From assembly GCA_910576795.1 (NCBI GenBank), contig CAJTIX010000006.1:1-58138 (forward strand): a stretch of DNA of 58,138 nucleotides. The letters are read 5' to 3'. This document shows, in pieces, positions 8,194 to 17,482 of the stretch. This DNA is from an uncultured Bacilli bacterium (GTDB lineage Bacteria; Bacillota_I; Bacilli_A; RF39; UBA660). Position numbers and translations under genes: made by a program. The notes under the pieces were generated by a model, which saw nothing but the letters and a program-made list of their open reading frames with translations, made no database searches and was not told the origin of the DNA. Each line of letters begins with the position of its first letter. The first letter of the stretch is position 1.

Positions 8194-10686
8194 TCATTTT
8201 CGATACCTTTTTTGAATCATTAGATAAATCAAGAGAATTGCAAATGTTCCCACACTAATCATTTTTCCCAATTTGAAATAAGGAGCGTCATATGTAATTT
8301 CAATCAAATGATTTCCTTTTTTCAAAGCAAATCCCAAAAATGCAGTATTTACCTTTTCATAAGTAATTTTCTTTCCATCCACATAAACTTGGAAACCTGG
8401 GTCGTAGGGAACGGATAATACGAAATAACCATCTTCCTCCATCGCAATCGTTCCTTCTATTCGGTCTCCTTTTGTTTTTTCTATATCTAGTAAAAATGGA
8501 TATAATGTCTCCCCATTTTTGATGACATCATCATAGTTCCATGTATAAATATGAAAATCTTTGAGTTTATAATTTCCTCTCGCAAAAGTAACTTCCAATT
8601 GTTCTAAATCATTTTCTGATAAAATATAAGCAAAACGATGATTTTCATTTTTATATTCCCAACTAGAACAAGTTAATTTATTGGTAATATCATTGATGGT
8701 AATACTCAAATCGCCATCTTTACAAGAAGGTTCTTCTTCTACATAAAAATCAATCAATAACAACTGATTATGGAGAGATTTTTTTAGTGTATACACTATT
8801 TTATCTTTTTCATTTACTGTTACAGTATATCCATCTGCATACTTCTCAATCTGAATATTTTCACCAACCTGTTTTGATAAATATTCAAATGAAATTTCCT
8901 CAATATTGGATTTTAAATTTGGAATAGTAGAATCATCATCTTCCACAATGACATAACCCAAAAGTGCCTCTATCGAATTTGGGTACCATAAACTTTGAAA
9001 TTCCTTTTCTGATAAAACTTGATGACTACCATACCCTATTGGATATACATTTTGATTTTCAAACAAACATACATCTTTCTTAGAAGATATCTTTTGATAA
9101 CCAATAAAGTTTTTTTGGCAAGTACTAATTACATATCGTTCCCCCATAAGAACTTGAAAAGGTAGATTACTTGCATTTGCCAAAATGAGTTGGTTTCGAT
9201 ATGGCAATGCTTTTTCAAATGTAGTTTTAAAGAAATCTGCATAATCCGCATGGTTTACAGAAGCATAAAGAGAGGTACTATAATGATGATTGCTATAAAT
9301 CTGGTTGATTCCATATAATGTATTTACTTGAGAACTGGTTCTCCATAACTGATCTTGGATTGGAATATTCTGAACCAATGATTTGGTAGAAGCATCAGAA
9401 TATGTTTTTTTCACATAGTCTTCCTTGATATTGGCAGAAATGAAAACAATAAAAGCACATCCTATGATTGGAAGATAAATTAGCCATCTTTTACCATAAC
9501 GACGATATAAAAGAAAGGCACCTATCATAGCCACTACATCAATGTAATAACGAATCGAAGTAAATCCTCTACATAAAAGAAAGATATGAAATAGAAAAAA
9601 TGCAATGACATAAAATCGATTGATTGGTTTATGTTGTAATAGTTCTTCTATAAAAAATCCAATCATATAAAGTGCCAAAGGAAGGAAAGGAATCAAAGAC
9701 TTTGTTCGAATATATAAAGTCCCATTTAAAAGATAGACAACCAGGGGTAGAAAACAAATGATTAAAAGAGAAATTCCTAACCATTTATGTTCTCTTTTGG
9801 GATATGTGATAAAATACAACATAGCAAAGATAAAAATACTGGTTACCCCAAGAGCATAGGAAGTATAAAGCAAACTATCTAAATTTCCATTTGGAACAAA
9901 TAATGAGAAAAAGGAAATATCATGAGTTCCTCCTTCCCTTCCACCTAGTAAGCAATAAGCAGTTGGTAATAGAAAGAAAGCCGCTAGCAGTACCCCTATA
10001 ATAATGGGAAGTAAAAATTGAATTCCTTCTTTTATGAATTTTTTAAATTGAAATTGATTTTCTCTGATCCAACAATAAAATCCATAGATTACAAGAGCAA
10101 AAATACCGCCGATACTATAATAATAACTGGTTAAAATCATGAAAAAGACACTACATATGAAGCCCAATATTTTTTTCTTTTGAAAATATCGGTCAACAGA
10201 AATCATTCCCCAAATCAAAAAAGGCATATAATTGACAAACATAATATGACGGTGTGCATGAAAAACAATTGGTGATGCAAAGAAATAAAGAAGGCAACAG
10301 AAAAAGGCAGTAGATGACTGAAATTTAGGCTTTAAAAAATAATAAAGTAAAATCATCGATGCCAAAATACTTAATATACTTGTAAAAACAATATAGTCTT
10401 TCATAGAGATAAAAGGAAACAAATAAGAAATCATAATAATAGGATTATATAATCCGTAATAGGAAAAATTGAAGATATTTTGTCCACTTCCTAAATGCAT
10501 TGAAAAAGAAGGAAACAAATTACCTGTTTCATAAAATAGGTTTCTAAAATAATCTGGAAAAGCAATATGTTGTCCTAACCAATCAGTTTTAGAACCAAAA
10601 ACAAAAGGAGAAAAGAAAAAGAAGCCCCCTAACAATACCACCAATAATACCATAATCAAAATGTATTTTTTATCTTGTTTACTCAT
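8194..10686 (-). CDS. YfhO family multi-pass membrane protein
   Basis: An 830-aa protein with about a dozen hydrophobic segments in its first 420 residues and a long extracytoplasmic part, ending with one more membrane helix near the C-terminus. The N-terminal FGSKTDWLGQH, the loop with GSGQNIFNFSYYGLYNP and the C-terminal LSVPYDPGFQVYVDGKK are typical of YfhO-type proteins, which resemble glycosyltransferase-C enzymes and have been linked to glycosylation of wall polymers such as lipoteichoic acid. The lone gene has its own upstream region of about 45 bases. The exact substrate cannot be read from the sequence. Confidence 0.85.
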   Translation of the reverse strand: MSKQDKKYILIMVLLVVLLGGFFFFSPFVFGSKTDWLGQHIAFPDYFRNLFYETGNLFPSFSMHLGSGQNIFNFSYYGLYNPIIMISYLFPFISMKDYIVFTSILSILASMILLYYFLKPKFQSSTAFFCCLLYFFASPIVFHAHRHIMFVNYMPFLIWGMISVDRYFQKKKILGFICSVFFMILTSYYYSIGGIFALVIYGFYCWIRENQFQFKKFIKEGIQFLLPIIIGVLLAAFFLLPTAYCLLGGREGGTHDISFFSLFVPNGNLDSLLYTSYALGVTSIFIFAMLYFITYPKREHKWLGISLLIICFLPLVVYLLNGTLYIRTKSLIPFLPLALYMIGFFIEELLQHKPINRFYVIAFFLFHIFLLCRGFTSIRYYIDVVAMIGAFLLYRRYGKRWLIYLPIIGCAFIVFISANIKEDYVKKTYSDASTKSLVQNIPIQDQLWRTSSQVNTLYGINQIYSNHHYSTSLYASVNHADYADFFKTTFEKALPYRNQLILANASNLPFQVLMGERYVISTCQKNFIGYQKISSKKDVCLFENQNVYPIGYGSHQVLSEKEFQSLWYPNSIEALLGYVIVEDDDSTIPNLKSNIEEISFEYLSKQVGENIQIEKYADGYTVTVNEKDKIVYTLKKSLHNQLLLIDFYVEEEPSCKDGDLSITINDITNKLTCSSWEYKNENHRFAYILSENDLEQLEVTFARGNYKLKDFHIYTWNYDDVIKNGETLYPFLLDIEKTKGDRIEGTIAMEEDGYFVLSVPYDPGFQVYVDGKKITYEKVNTAFLGFALKKGNHLIEITYDAPYFKLGKMISVGTFAILLIYLMIQKRYRK

Positions 10687-10730
10687 AATCTCACCTATAC
10701 AATCTACTTTAGTATATCATACTTTAGGGT

Positions 10731-11330
10731 TCATCTTCTTTTTATATAGTTCTTATAAATATCTATTAAATCTGGATCATTTTGATTTTGAGGTAAATCT
10801 TCCAAATCAAAGAAGCGCATTTCTTTGGACTCTTTATCCCATTTTAATTCACCCGAATATTGATCAATATAAAATAGCATTGTATTATTAAATACAATAT
10901 CCCCATTGGGATAAGAATTTTTACGTGTTTTCCCTGAAACAGCCTTGATAAACTGCAAATCTTCTTCTCTTACATCTAAATTCGTTTCCTCTTTGACTTC
11001 GCGAATAATTGTTTCCTCAAAACTTTCGCCAGCTTCTTGACAACCTCCAGGAAGCCCCCACTGATCTCTATCAGCTCTACTTTGTAGCAAAATTTGTCTT
11101 TTTTCATTGACAATAATAGCTGCTGCTCCATCTTGTAAAATCGGAATTTTATGTTTCAATTCACCCATACATAGTCTAATAAAAACAGGATATCCAATGA
11201 TACTACTCAGTTCTATAATTTCTTCTTCTGTTAATTGCTTTATAATATCCGTTAACTCTTCATATGATAAGTTTCTTTGTTCTTGAACAGATAAATTTCT
11301 AATTTTATTTAAAATTTCTTGATTTTTCAT
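10731..11330 (-). CDS. Nudix hydrolase with helical N-terminal extension
   Basis: A complete Nudix box is present at residues 96-118 (GCQEAGE, then REVKEETNL), matching G-x5-E-x7-R-E-U-x-E-E-x-G/N-U. Such enzymes cleave nucleoside diphosphates linked to another group, with Mg2+. The first 60 residues form an extra helical region rich in Glu and Leu, ahead of the beta sheet that begins at DGAAAIIV. The substrate is not readable; the WGLPGG entry is common to ADP-ribose or NADH type and many unassigned members. ATG 11330 follows GGAAGG by 12 bases. It is followed after 100 bases by a separate Nudix operon. Confidence 0.88.
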   Translation of the reverse strand: MKNQEILNKIRNLSVQEQRNLSYEELTDIIKQLTEEEIIELSSIIGYPVFIRLCMGELKHKIPILQDGAAAIIVNEKRQILLQSRADRDQWGLPGGCQEAGESFEETIIREVKEETNLDVREEDLQFIKAVSGKTRKNSYPNGDIVFNNTMLFYIDQYSGELKWDKESKEMRFFDLEDLPQNQNDPDLIDIYKNYIKRR

Positions 11331-11381
11331 AGTTTAAATCGCCTTCCTTATAAACAATACTAGTATATCATAATTTGCAAA

Positions 11382-11404
11382 GAAAAAACAGGTGTTACAC
11401 CTGT
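11382..11404 (-). terminator. Terminator of the hydrolase-Nudix operon
   Basis: Minus strand ACAGGTG, loop TAA, CACCTGT, then TTTTTTC. A perfect 7-bp stem and T run placed just after the end of the 11429 gene. Confidence 0.8.
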
Positions 11405-11428
11405 GCCATACTATTAAATTTAAATTAA

Positions 11429-11914
11429 CTATATAAAATATTCATCCTCATTCGAATTTATTTTATATTTTTCCTTCGCCATAACAATTGCATCATCAAT
11501 TAACTGGTTTCCGGCCAAATCAGAATAATTCAAATACTTTTTAACATTATTTATACTTGACATAAATCTTTTATACATTTTGCCATTATCTATATCTGGT
11601 TTATTTTCTTTAATCGCTTTTATCTTAGCTAGCATTCGCACCTGCGCATATTTTTGATGATTTTCCTCTTCAACTAACAGATAGCCTAAATAATATACCT
11701 CTTCAAGTTCAACATTTATTTCTTCTAAATATTCTCGTTTTAAAGTTTCCTCATAATTTTTATCTGCCTTTTCAGGTCTACCACCAGTTAATTTGTATTT
11801 GTTATCTTCCACTCGTAGGAGAATACTGCCTTCATTTGAAAATGCTATCCCATACACTTGTTTTACAATTAAATTTTTTGGTACATTCTCTTTTTTCCAA
11901 TAATACTTTACCAT
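11429..11914 (-). CDS. Nudix-fold protein with a degenerate Nudix box
   Basis: This 161-aa protein has a Nudix beta-alpha pattern: a sheet with VYGIAFSNEGSILLRV, then GGRPEKADKNYEETL and REYLEEINVEL. The REYLEE half of the box is intact, but the spacing and the first conserved Glu after the glycine are altered, so metal binding may differ. Its ATG directly follows the TAG stop of the upstream alpha/beta hydrolase, which implies translational coupling. It is unlike the Nudix protein 100 bases away and probably not a recent duplicate. Activity is uncertain; a non-catalytic or narrow-specificity role is possible. Confidence 0.75.
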   Translation of the reverse strand: MVKYYWKKENVPKNLIVKQVYGIAFSNEGSILLRVEDNKYKLTGGRPEKADKNYEETLKREYLEEINVELEEVYYLGYLLVEEENHQKYAQVRMLAKIKAIKENKPDIDNGKMYKRFMSSINNVKKYLNYSDLAGNQLIDDAIVMAKEKYKINSNEDEYFI

Positions 11915-12787
11915 CTAAACGTTACCTTTTATAAAGTTTTTATTAATCCAGTCATAAATTAAGTTTCCGATTTCTATTTCTTTATTCCTATAGGTATGAC
12001 CTGTATCTTTTATAATTTCATATTCAAAGTTATTACAATTCAAGGCTTTTTTCTTTAATAAATCTAAGTGTAAATAATAATCTTCTTCATTAGATCCAGA
12101 AAATGTGAGAATTGGTGTATCAATTGTCTCAAATTGTTCCCAATGTTCTGGATTATCAACAACAGGCAAATTATTAAGTTCAGAATTTTCATTATACCAA
12201 TTGTAATAAGTTTGTGAACTCATATACATATATTCTTCAATCATTTTATGAAGTAATTTTTCCGGTTTATGATTATCAATATTTTCTTTTGCTTCTCTAA
12301 GTAACTCTTTATAATCAGGTTGGTTACATAAATGGGAACCAATCATATCGGGAGCACTTGCCAGTATTATCCCTAATATATTTGGATGCTTTTTATAGTA
12401 ATAATAAATAACTTTATTACATCCATAACTATGTCCTAATAAAATAAATCTCTTATATCCCTTATTTTTTGCTATTTCTATGGCCAAATCTATATCATAA
12501 ATTGAGTCTTGAAATATTTCATACATACAACCATATCTTTCAGTTGTTCCATCTTTCATTACAATATCATTTTCAATAGAATGTCCTCTATTATGTTCAT
12601 AAATAAACCCAATATTTTTTTCAGATAAAAGTTTACCCCATACTGTTGCAAAATAATTATCAATTATTGTACCACACATACCATGAATAAAAATAACACA
12701 GATATCCTTCTCGTAACTTTCAAAATGAACCATAGGCATTTTTAAACCATCAATAGTATATGCATCATTAATAAAATCAATATTCAT
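11915..12787 (-). CDS. Alpha/beta hydrolase
   Basis: A 290-aa cytoplasmic serine hydrolase. The oxyanion region FIHGMCGT (34-40), the nucleophile elbow GHSYG (Ser120) and the C-terminal His in DTGHTY (about 264) are visible, with acidic residues near 232 that could complete the triad. The family includes esterases, lipases and dienelactone hydrolases; no specificity can be read. It leads a two-gene unit with the degenerate Nudix gene (stop and start adjacent), followed by a strong terminator. The 200 bases upstream, up to ileS, are AT-rich and hold only the ileS terminator and the presumed promoter. Confidence 0.82.
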   Translation of the reverse strand: MNIDFINDAYTIDGLKMPMVHFESYEKDICVIFIHGMCGTIIDNYFATVWGKLLSEKNIGFIYEHNRGHSIENDIVMKDGTTERYGCMYEIFQDSIYDIDLAIEIAKNKGYKRFILLGHSYGCNKVIYYYYKKHPNILGIILASAPDMIGSHLCNQPDYKELLREAKENIDNHKPEKLLHKMIEEYMYMSSQTYYNWYNENSELNNLPVVDNPEHWEQFETIDTPILTFSGSNEEDYYLHLDLLKKKALNCNNFEYEIIKDTGHTYRNKEIEIGNLIYDWINKNFIKGNV

Positions 12788-12950
12788 ATTGTTCCTCCAA
12801 TTACTATTATTATAATAGATTTATAACTAAATTGCCATATACTTATTTTCTAAATTCTGTTTTTTCATAAAAAAGTTTATTTAAACATTATTTCTAATTT
12901 AATATTTCAAAAAATCTATAAAATTTTATTGAAATCCAAAATTAACCACC

Positions 12951-12981
12951 ACAAAAAAACAGGATTTTAAAGTTCCCGTTT
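12951..12981 (-). terminator. Terminator of ileS
   Basis: Minus strand AAACGGGA pairs with TCCTGTTT (12981-12974 with 12964-12957, one G-U pair) across an 8-9 base loop, then TTTTTTTG. It begins 7 bases after the ileS stop. Confidence 0.75.
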
Positions 12982-12987
12982 CATCTA

Positions 12988-15900
12988 TTATTTTGCTAAA
13001 GTAATTTCCAAGGTTACTTCATGTCCATTGATATCAAAAGTTTCTTCTGTAGTCTTTTCTTCTATCGTATCTGCAAGTGTTTCGTTTTGAATAAATTCCT
13101 TGTATGTTTCAATGGCCTTTATCACTTCTGTATCTCCACTATAAGATAAATGAATACGATCTACAATATTAAAATCTTTTTGTTTTCTCAAATTTTGTAC
13201 CTTAGATACCATTTCGCGAGCAATTCCTTCAGCAATCAATTCCTCTGTCAAAGTCGTATCCAATATAATGAACTGATTGTTTTCCATACCAACATCAAAT
13301 CCCTCTTTTGAAGAGATACGAATTTCTACCATATCAGGTGTGATTTCTTTGGTTTCATCTCCAATATTCATCATAATAGAATTTCCTTTTTGTAATTCTG
13401 CCACTTCATCAGCAGATAGCAGTTCTAATTTTGTTTGAAATTCTTTCATCAAAGAACCAAATAACTTTCCTACAACTTTAAAATTTGGTTTCACAGAAAG
13501 ATTCATATATGCATTCAAATCATCTGTAAAAATTACTTCTTTGATATTGAGTTCTTCTTCAATCAATGGAATCAAATCAGAAATCAATTCTTTGTTTTTA
13601 CCATCCAATAGAGCCTCTGCAAGTGGTTGACGCACTTTAATCTTGGTTTCTTCACGTACATAACGTCCAATCGAAATAATATTTTTCACCAAATCCATTT
13701 TTTCTTCAATATGAGAATTGATCAAATCATAATTTACCTGTGGATAATCTTCCAAATGAACAGACTCTAATCCTGTTAAATTACGATATAATTCCTCGGA
13801 TAAGAAAGGGGTAACTGGAGCCATCAATTTGGATAACCCCAATAATACCTCATAAGTGGTCATATAAACAGATTTTTTAGAATCATTGAGTTCACTACCC
13901 CAGAAACGATTTCGATTACGTCGAATATACCAATTGGATAAATCCTCTGAAACAAAAGAAGATAAATAATGTACCACTTTATTCAAATCATATTCATCAA
14001 AAGAAGCACGTACATTTTGAATCAACTGATTGTATTTAGATAGTATCCACTGATCAATCTCTTCTCTTTTTTCATATGGAACATTACATAAATCGGTATC
14101 AATACCATCAATATTCGCATACATTGCAAAGAAATTATAAGTATTTTTAAGAGGATTGAAGAATTTAGAATATACTTCTTTCAATCCTTCCATATCAAAT
14201 TTAAGAGGGGTCCATACAGGAGAAACATAAGGTAAATAGAATCTTACTGTATCTGCCCCATATTCTTCTATCGTTGTAAATGGTTCTACAATATTTCCAC
14301 GTGATTTGGACATCTTTTTCCCTTCTGCATCCAACAATAAATCATTCACCAAAACATTTTTAAATGGTGAACATCCTTTTACAAAAGTGGATATTACCAT
14401 CAATGTATAAAACCATCCTCTGGTTTGATCAATTCCTTCACATATGAAATCAGCTGGAAATTGAGATTCCCATAATTCTTTATTTTCAAATGGGTAATGG
14501 TACTGAGCAAATGGCATCGCACCAGAATCGAACCAACAATCCAAAACATCAGGAATACGAGTCATTAACTCTCCACATTCTGGACATTTCAAATGAATGT
14601 GATCAATATAAGGTTTATGTAAATCAAAGTCTTCACCAATTTCTTCTACAGCCAATTCTTTCAATTCGGCAATAGAACCCACCATATGTGCATGGCCACA
14701 TTCACATTTCCAGTAAGGAATTGGACTTCCCCAATAACGACTACGTGATACATTCCAATCACGAGCATTGGCTAACCAATTGGCAAAACGTTTTTCACCT
14801 ACATAAGCAGGGTACCAGTTGACTTTAGAATTGGCTTCTACCAATTGATCCGTCATTTCACTTACTCTAATATAGTAACTTGGCATAGAGTAATACAAAA
14901 GTGGGGTATCACAACGCCAACAATGTGGATATTCATGGGCTAATCTTTGTTTTTTAAACAACTTTCCATTTGCCTTTAAGTACTCTACCACTTCTTCATT
15001 GACATCATGTACAAATTTTCCAGTCCATAAGCCATCTGTATAACATCCATCTTTTCCAACTGGATTTAAATATGGCAAATCATATTGTTTTCCAACATTC
15101 GCATCATCTTCTCCAAATGCTGGTGCGATATGAACAATACCTGTTCCATCTTCCATCGTTACATAAGAATCACAGGTTACATAGAATGCTTTTCGATCCA
15201 CAGATAAAGAAGGAATGAGTTGTTCGTATTCTTGATATTCTAGGTCTTTTCCTTTATAAGTTTCTAATATTTCAGCCTCTTCTCCAAAGACTTTCTCCAT
15301 TAAGGCTTTGGCTAAAATAAACTTGGTTCCTTTGGACTCTACCAAAACATAATCTTCTTTCGGATTGACGCAAAGTGCAACATTGGCAATCAATGTCCAA
15401 GGGGTTGTTGTCCATACTAAGAAATATACATCTTCATTCTTTTTCTTGAATGGAACATATACCGTAATAGCAGTATCTGTTTGATAGTTTTGTGCAACTT
15501 CATGGGTTGCAAGTCCAGTACCACAGTGTGGACAATAAGGAACCACTCTAGTCCCCTCATAAAACTTATTTTGTTCAAACATTTGTTTTAAAATCCACCA
15601 TTCGGTTTCAATGTATTCATTTTTATAGGTCAAGTAAGGATCTTCGACATCAAAAAATTGACCCATTTTAGCAGTTAGATTGGTAAATGCCGCTTCATTT
15701 TCTCTTACACTATGGCGACATTCTTCATTGAATTTTTCAATTCCTAAAGTTTCTATTTCTTTCTTAGAAGAGATTCCCAATTTCTTTTCCACATGATTTT
15801 CAATTGGCAATCCATGTGTATCCCAACCAATTTTTCGAATGACTTTTTTGCCATTCATCACATGGTATTTTGTAATACAATCTTTTAAGTTTTTCGCAAC

Positions 15901-16083
15901 CATATGATGTAAACCTGGAAAACCATTGGCAAATGCTGGTCCATCGTAAAATACAAATGTTTCATTATTTTTATTTTTGGCAACTTGTGCATCATGCATT
16001 TGATTGATACTACCCCAAGATTCCAAAATAGAAGTTTCTACCTGACTCACTGGTCGTTTGTCTAATTCTTTAAATTGTTTCAT
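12988..16083 (-). CDS. ileS: Isoleucyl-tRNA synthetase, type 2 (IleRS2), swapped HIGH motif
   Basis: Charges tRNA-Ile. The 1031-aa protein carries EGIDQTRGWFYTL and the WDTHGLPIE block, which belong to the eukaryote-like IleRS2 form; type 1 enzymes read EGSDQ-RGWF. The KMSKS loop is present as KKMSKSRGN (about 588). The class I HIGH signature, normally HxGH after a proline, reads PGLHH: residues 57-60 are Gly-Leu-His-His, so positions 1 and 3 are exchanged. The codons GGT TTA CAT CAT confirm this. IleRS2 enzymes tolerate mupirocin far better than type 1. I start at ATG 16083 after GAGGAT; the 17 residues of the longer frame lie in the T-box leader. Expression is controlled by that T-box. Confidence 0.96.
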   Translation of the reverse strand: MKQFKELDKRPVSQVETSILESWGSINQMHDAQVAKNKNNETFVFYDGPAFANGFPGLHHMVAKNLKDCITKYHVMNGKKVIRKIGWDTHGLPIENHVEKKLGISSKKEIETLGIEKFNEECRHSVRENEAAFTNLTAKMGQFFDVEDPYLTYKNEYIETEWWILKQMFEQNKFYEGTRVVPYCPHCGTGLATHEVAQNYQTDTAITVYVPFKKKNEDVYFLVWTTTPWTLIANVALCVNPKEDYVLVESKGTKFILAKALMEKVFGEEAEILETYKGKDLEYQEYEQLIPSLSVDRKAFYVTCDSYVTMEDGTGIVHIAPAFGEDDANVGKQYDLPYLNPVGKDGCYTDGLWTGKFVHDVNEEVVEYLKANGKLFKKQRLAHEYPHCWRCDTPLLYYSMPSYYIRVSEMTDQLVEANSKVNWYPAYVGEKRFANWLANARDWNVSRSRYWGSPIPYWKCECGHAHMVGSIAELKELAVEEIGEDFDLHKPYIDHIHLKCPECGELMTRIPDVLDCWFDSGAMPFAQYHYPFENKELWESQFPADFICEGIDQTRGWFYTLMVISTFVKGCSPFKNVLVNDLLLDAEGKKMSKSRGNIVEPFTTIEEYGADTVRFYLPYVSPVWTPLKFDMEGLKEVYSKFFNPLKNTYNFFAMYANIDGIDTDLCNVPYEKREEIDQWILSKYNQLIQNVRASFDEYDLNKVVHYLSSFVSEDLSNWYIRRNRNRFWGSELNDSKKSVYMTTYEVLLGLSKLMAPVTPFLSEELYRNLTGLESVHLEDYPQVNYDLINSHIEEKMDLVKNIISIGRYVREETKIKVRQPLAEALLDGKNKELISDLIPLIEEELNIKEVIFTDDLNAYMNLSVKPNFKVVGKLFGSLMKEFQTKLELLSADEVAELQKGNSIMMNIGDETKEITPDMVEIRISSKEGFDVGMENNQFIILDTTLTEELIAEGIAREMVSKVQNLRKQKDFNIVDRIHLSYSGDTEVIKAIETYKEFIQNETLADTIEEKTTEETFDINGHEVTLEITLAK

Positions 16084-16096
16084 ATATATCCTCACT

Positions 16097-16320
16097 TTCA
16101 AAATAAAAAGCCCATAATTTAAGGGCGAAATCAAATCCGTGGTACCACCTTAATTTATGAACCAATCATACACTTAATACTTGTAACGTAAGTAATCCGG
16201 CTTTTCCTAATGATTTTAGAAAAACACATCCAGAGTGATTTGTAATAAATGATTTGTTTCGTTTGCACCTAACCACGAACTCTCTAATCCTTCTATTTAT
16301 TACCGTCTCTTTCATCTGTT
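16097..16320 (-). promoter_or_regulatory. T-box riboswitch (isoleucine) before ileS
   Basis: The leader contains the T-box sequence GGTGGTACCACGG (16149-16137), which pairs with the uncharged tRNA acceptor end, and a terminator GCCC...GGGC followed by TTTTTATTTT (about 16127-16100). In stem I a candidate specifier ATC (16239-16237) lies in CAAATCACTCTGG, matching tRNA-Ile. Low charging of tRNA-Ile would stabilise the antiterminator and let ileS be transcribed. It starts right after the divIVA-like gene. Confidence 0.92.
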
Positions 16321-16863
16321 TTATAATTCTACTTCGTCTAATTCATTTACTACTTCTAATTGTGCTTCTACAATATCTTTGACTCTACGTTTGAATATAT
16401 TAATATTTCTTCTTAGCATATTTGCTTCCCGTTCTGTTTTTTCTGCTTTGAGCAATGCTTCATTGATAATACGGTTCGCATTTTTTTTTGCTTCATCTAA
16501 TACCGCATCACTTTCCCTTTGGGCAGAGGCCCTAAGTTGTTCTGAAGTCTTTTGCGCCATTACGATTGCTTTATTCAAAGTCGCTTCCATCCGTTGATAT
16601 TGTTCTGATTTTTGTTTTAAGTTTTTATTATCCTCTTCTAAGCTTTGCAATTCTGAGATTTTTTGATGTTGCTCGACCAGTTTTTGTTTTTGTTCTGCTA
16701 ATTTCTGATTTTGTTCTGCTAATTTTTGATTTTGTTCGGCAATTTTTTTATCTTTTTCCTTAATCTCAGCTACCATGCCTTCTACCTGACCAATAATTTT
16801 ATCTAGAAAATTATTGACTTCATCAGGATCATAGCCACGAAGTGTTCTTGTAAATTTTTCCAT
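16321..16863 (-). CDS. divIVA: DivIVA-domain cell-division protein
   Basis: The N-terminus FTRTLRGYDPDEVNNFLDKI matches the DivIVA lipid-binding domain, which recognises curved membrane at poles and septa. A coiled coil follows, including four near-perfect heptads of the type KLAEQNQ (around residues 45-72), whose DNA is a 21-base tandem repeat near 16665-16745. I start at ATG 16863 with AGGTG upstream; the longer frame starts at a GTG inside that site. Order sepF - divIVA - ileS is the usual Firmicutes arrangement, but the ylmG and ylmH genes that normally sit between sepF and divIVA are absent. At 180 aa it is a normal length. Confidence 0.88.
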   Translation of the reverse strand: MEKFTRTLRGYDPDEVNNFLDKIIGQVEGMVAEIKEKDKKIAEQNQKLAEQNQKLAEQKQKLVEQHQKISELQSLEEDNKNLKQKSEQYQRMEATLNKAIVMAQKTSEQLRASAQRESDAVLDEAKKNANRIINEALLKAEKTEREANMLRRNINIFKRRVKDIVEAQLEVVNELDEVEL

Positions 16864-16924
16864 TTTCTTCACCTCTTGGCACTACGCCATATTGTAGCAC
16901 ACAATTTTTTCTATTTCAAGCTTT

Positions 16925-17335
16925 TTACCACTCGATATTGATATCATCATTGTCATGGATATCTTTGCCTTCTGTTTCTTCGGTAATTTTTCCTTGCACA
17001 TTGATATTATTTGGCGTACAAAGAAAAATACCACCACCAATTTTTTGCAAATCCCCACCAATCGCATAAATCGTACCTGCTAAAAAGTCGACGATTCTCT
17101 TGGCTTGGTCAGATGTCACTCTTTTTAGATTTACGACAACTGTATTTCTCATTTTTAAATGATCGGCAATTTGTTGTGATTCTGAATAAGCACGTGGTTC
17201 TAGTAAAATCATTTTACTTTGTCCATCATTTTCTTGTAGTGCTTCTTCTGGTTTCAAATCATAGTATTCATCGCCAGATATATCATTTGCGAAAACATCG
17301 TCATCGCCACTTAACCATTTTTTTAGTATTCCCAC
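16925..17335 (-). CDS. sepF: Cell division protein SepF
   Basis: SepF binds FtsZ filaments and anchors them to the membrane. The N-terminal MGILKKWL amphipathic helix (membrane anchor) is followed by an acidic linker and the core domain with ILLEPRAYSES, VVVNLKRV, RIVDFLAGTIYAIGGDLQKI and GGIFLCTP, all characteristic of SepF. The start is GTG at 17335, seven bases after AGGAGG, which is clearer than any ATG. It is 136 aa, normal for the family. It lies 60 bases upstream of the divIVA-like gene on the same strand, forming a division cluster. Confidence 0.93.
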   Translation of the reverse strand: MGILKKWLSGDDDVFANDISGDEYYDLKPEEALQENDGQSKMILLEPRAYSESQQIADHLKMRNTVVVNLKRVTSDQAKRIVDFLAGTIYAIGGDLQKIGGGIFLCTPNNINVQGKITEETEGKDIHDNDDINIEW

Positions 17336-17482
17336 TTTGTATTCCTCCTCTAGTTTTTATATGATTTCATTCTATAGTTCATTTTAACATACTTTAGAGA
17401 AAAAGAAAACATTTTTTTATTTTTTAAGTCGATTTCCATGTTTCTATACATTATATGCATAAAAAAAGAGAAATGTTTCTCT

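Noticed and set aside
14515..14540. GAATCGAAC tRNA T-loop-like word in the ileS region
   Set aside because: It lies within ileS coding sequence (codons for C-W-F-D-S-G), so it is chance.
16660..16750. Tandem 21-base repeat as CRISPR or satellite
   Set aside because: It encodes heptads of the DivIVA coiled coil in frame; no spacers of CRISPR type occur here or elsewhere in the window.
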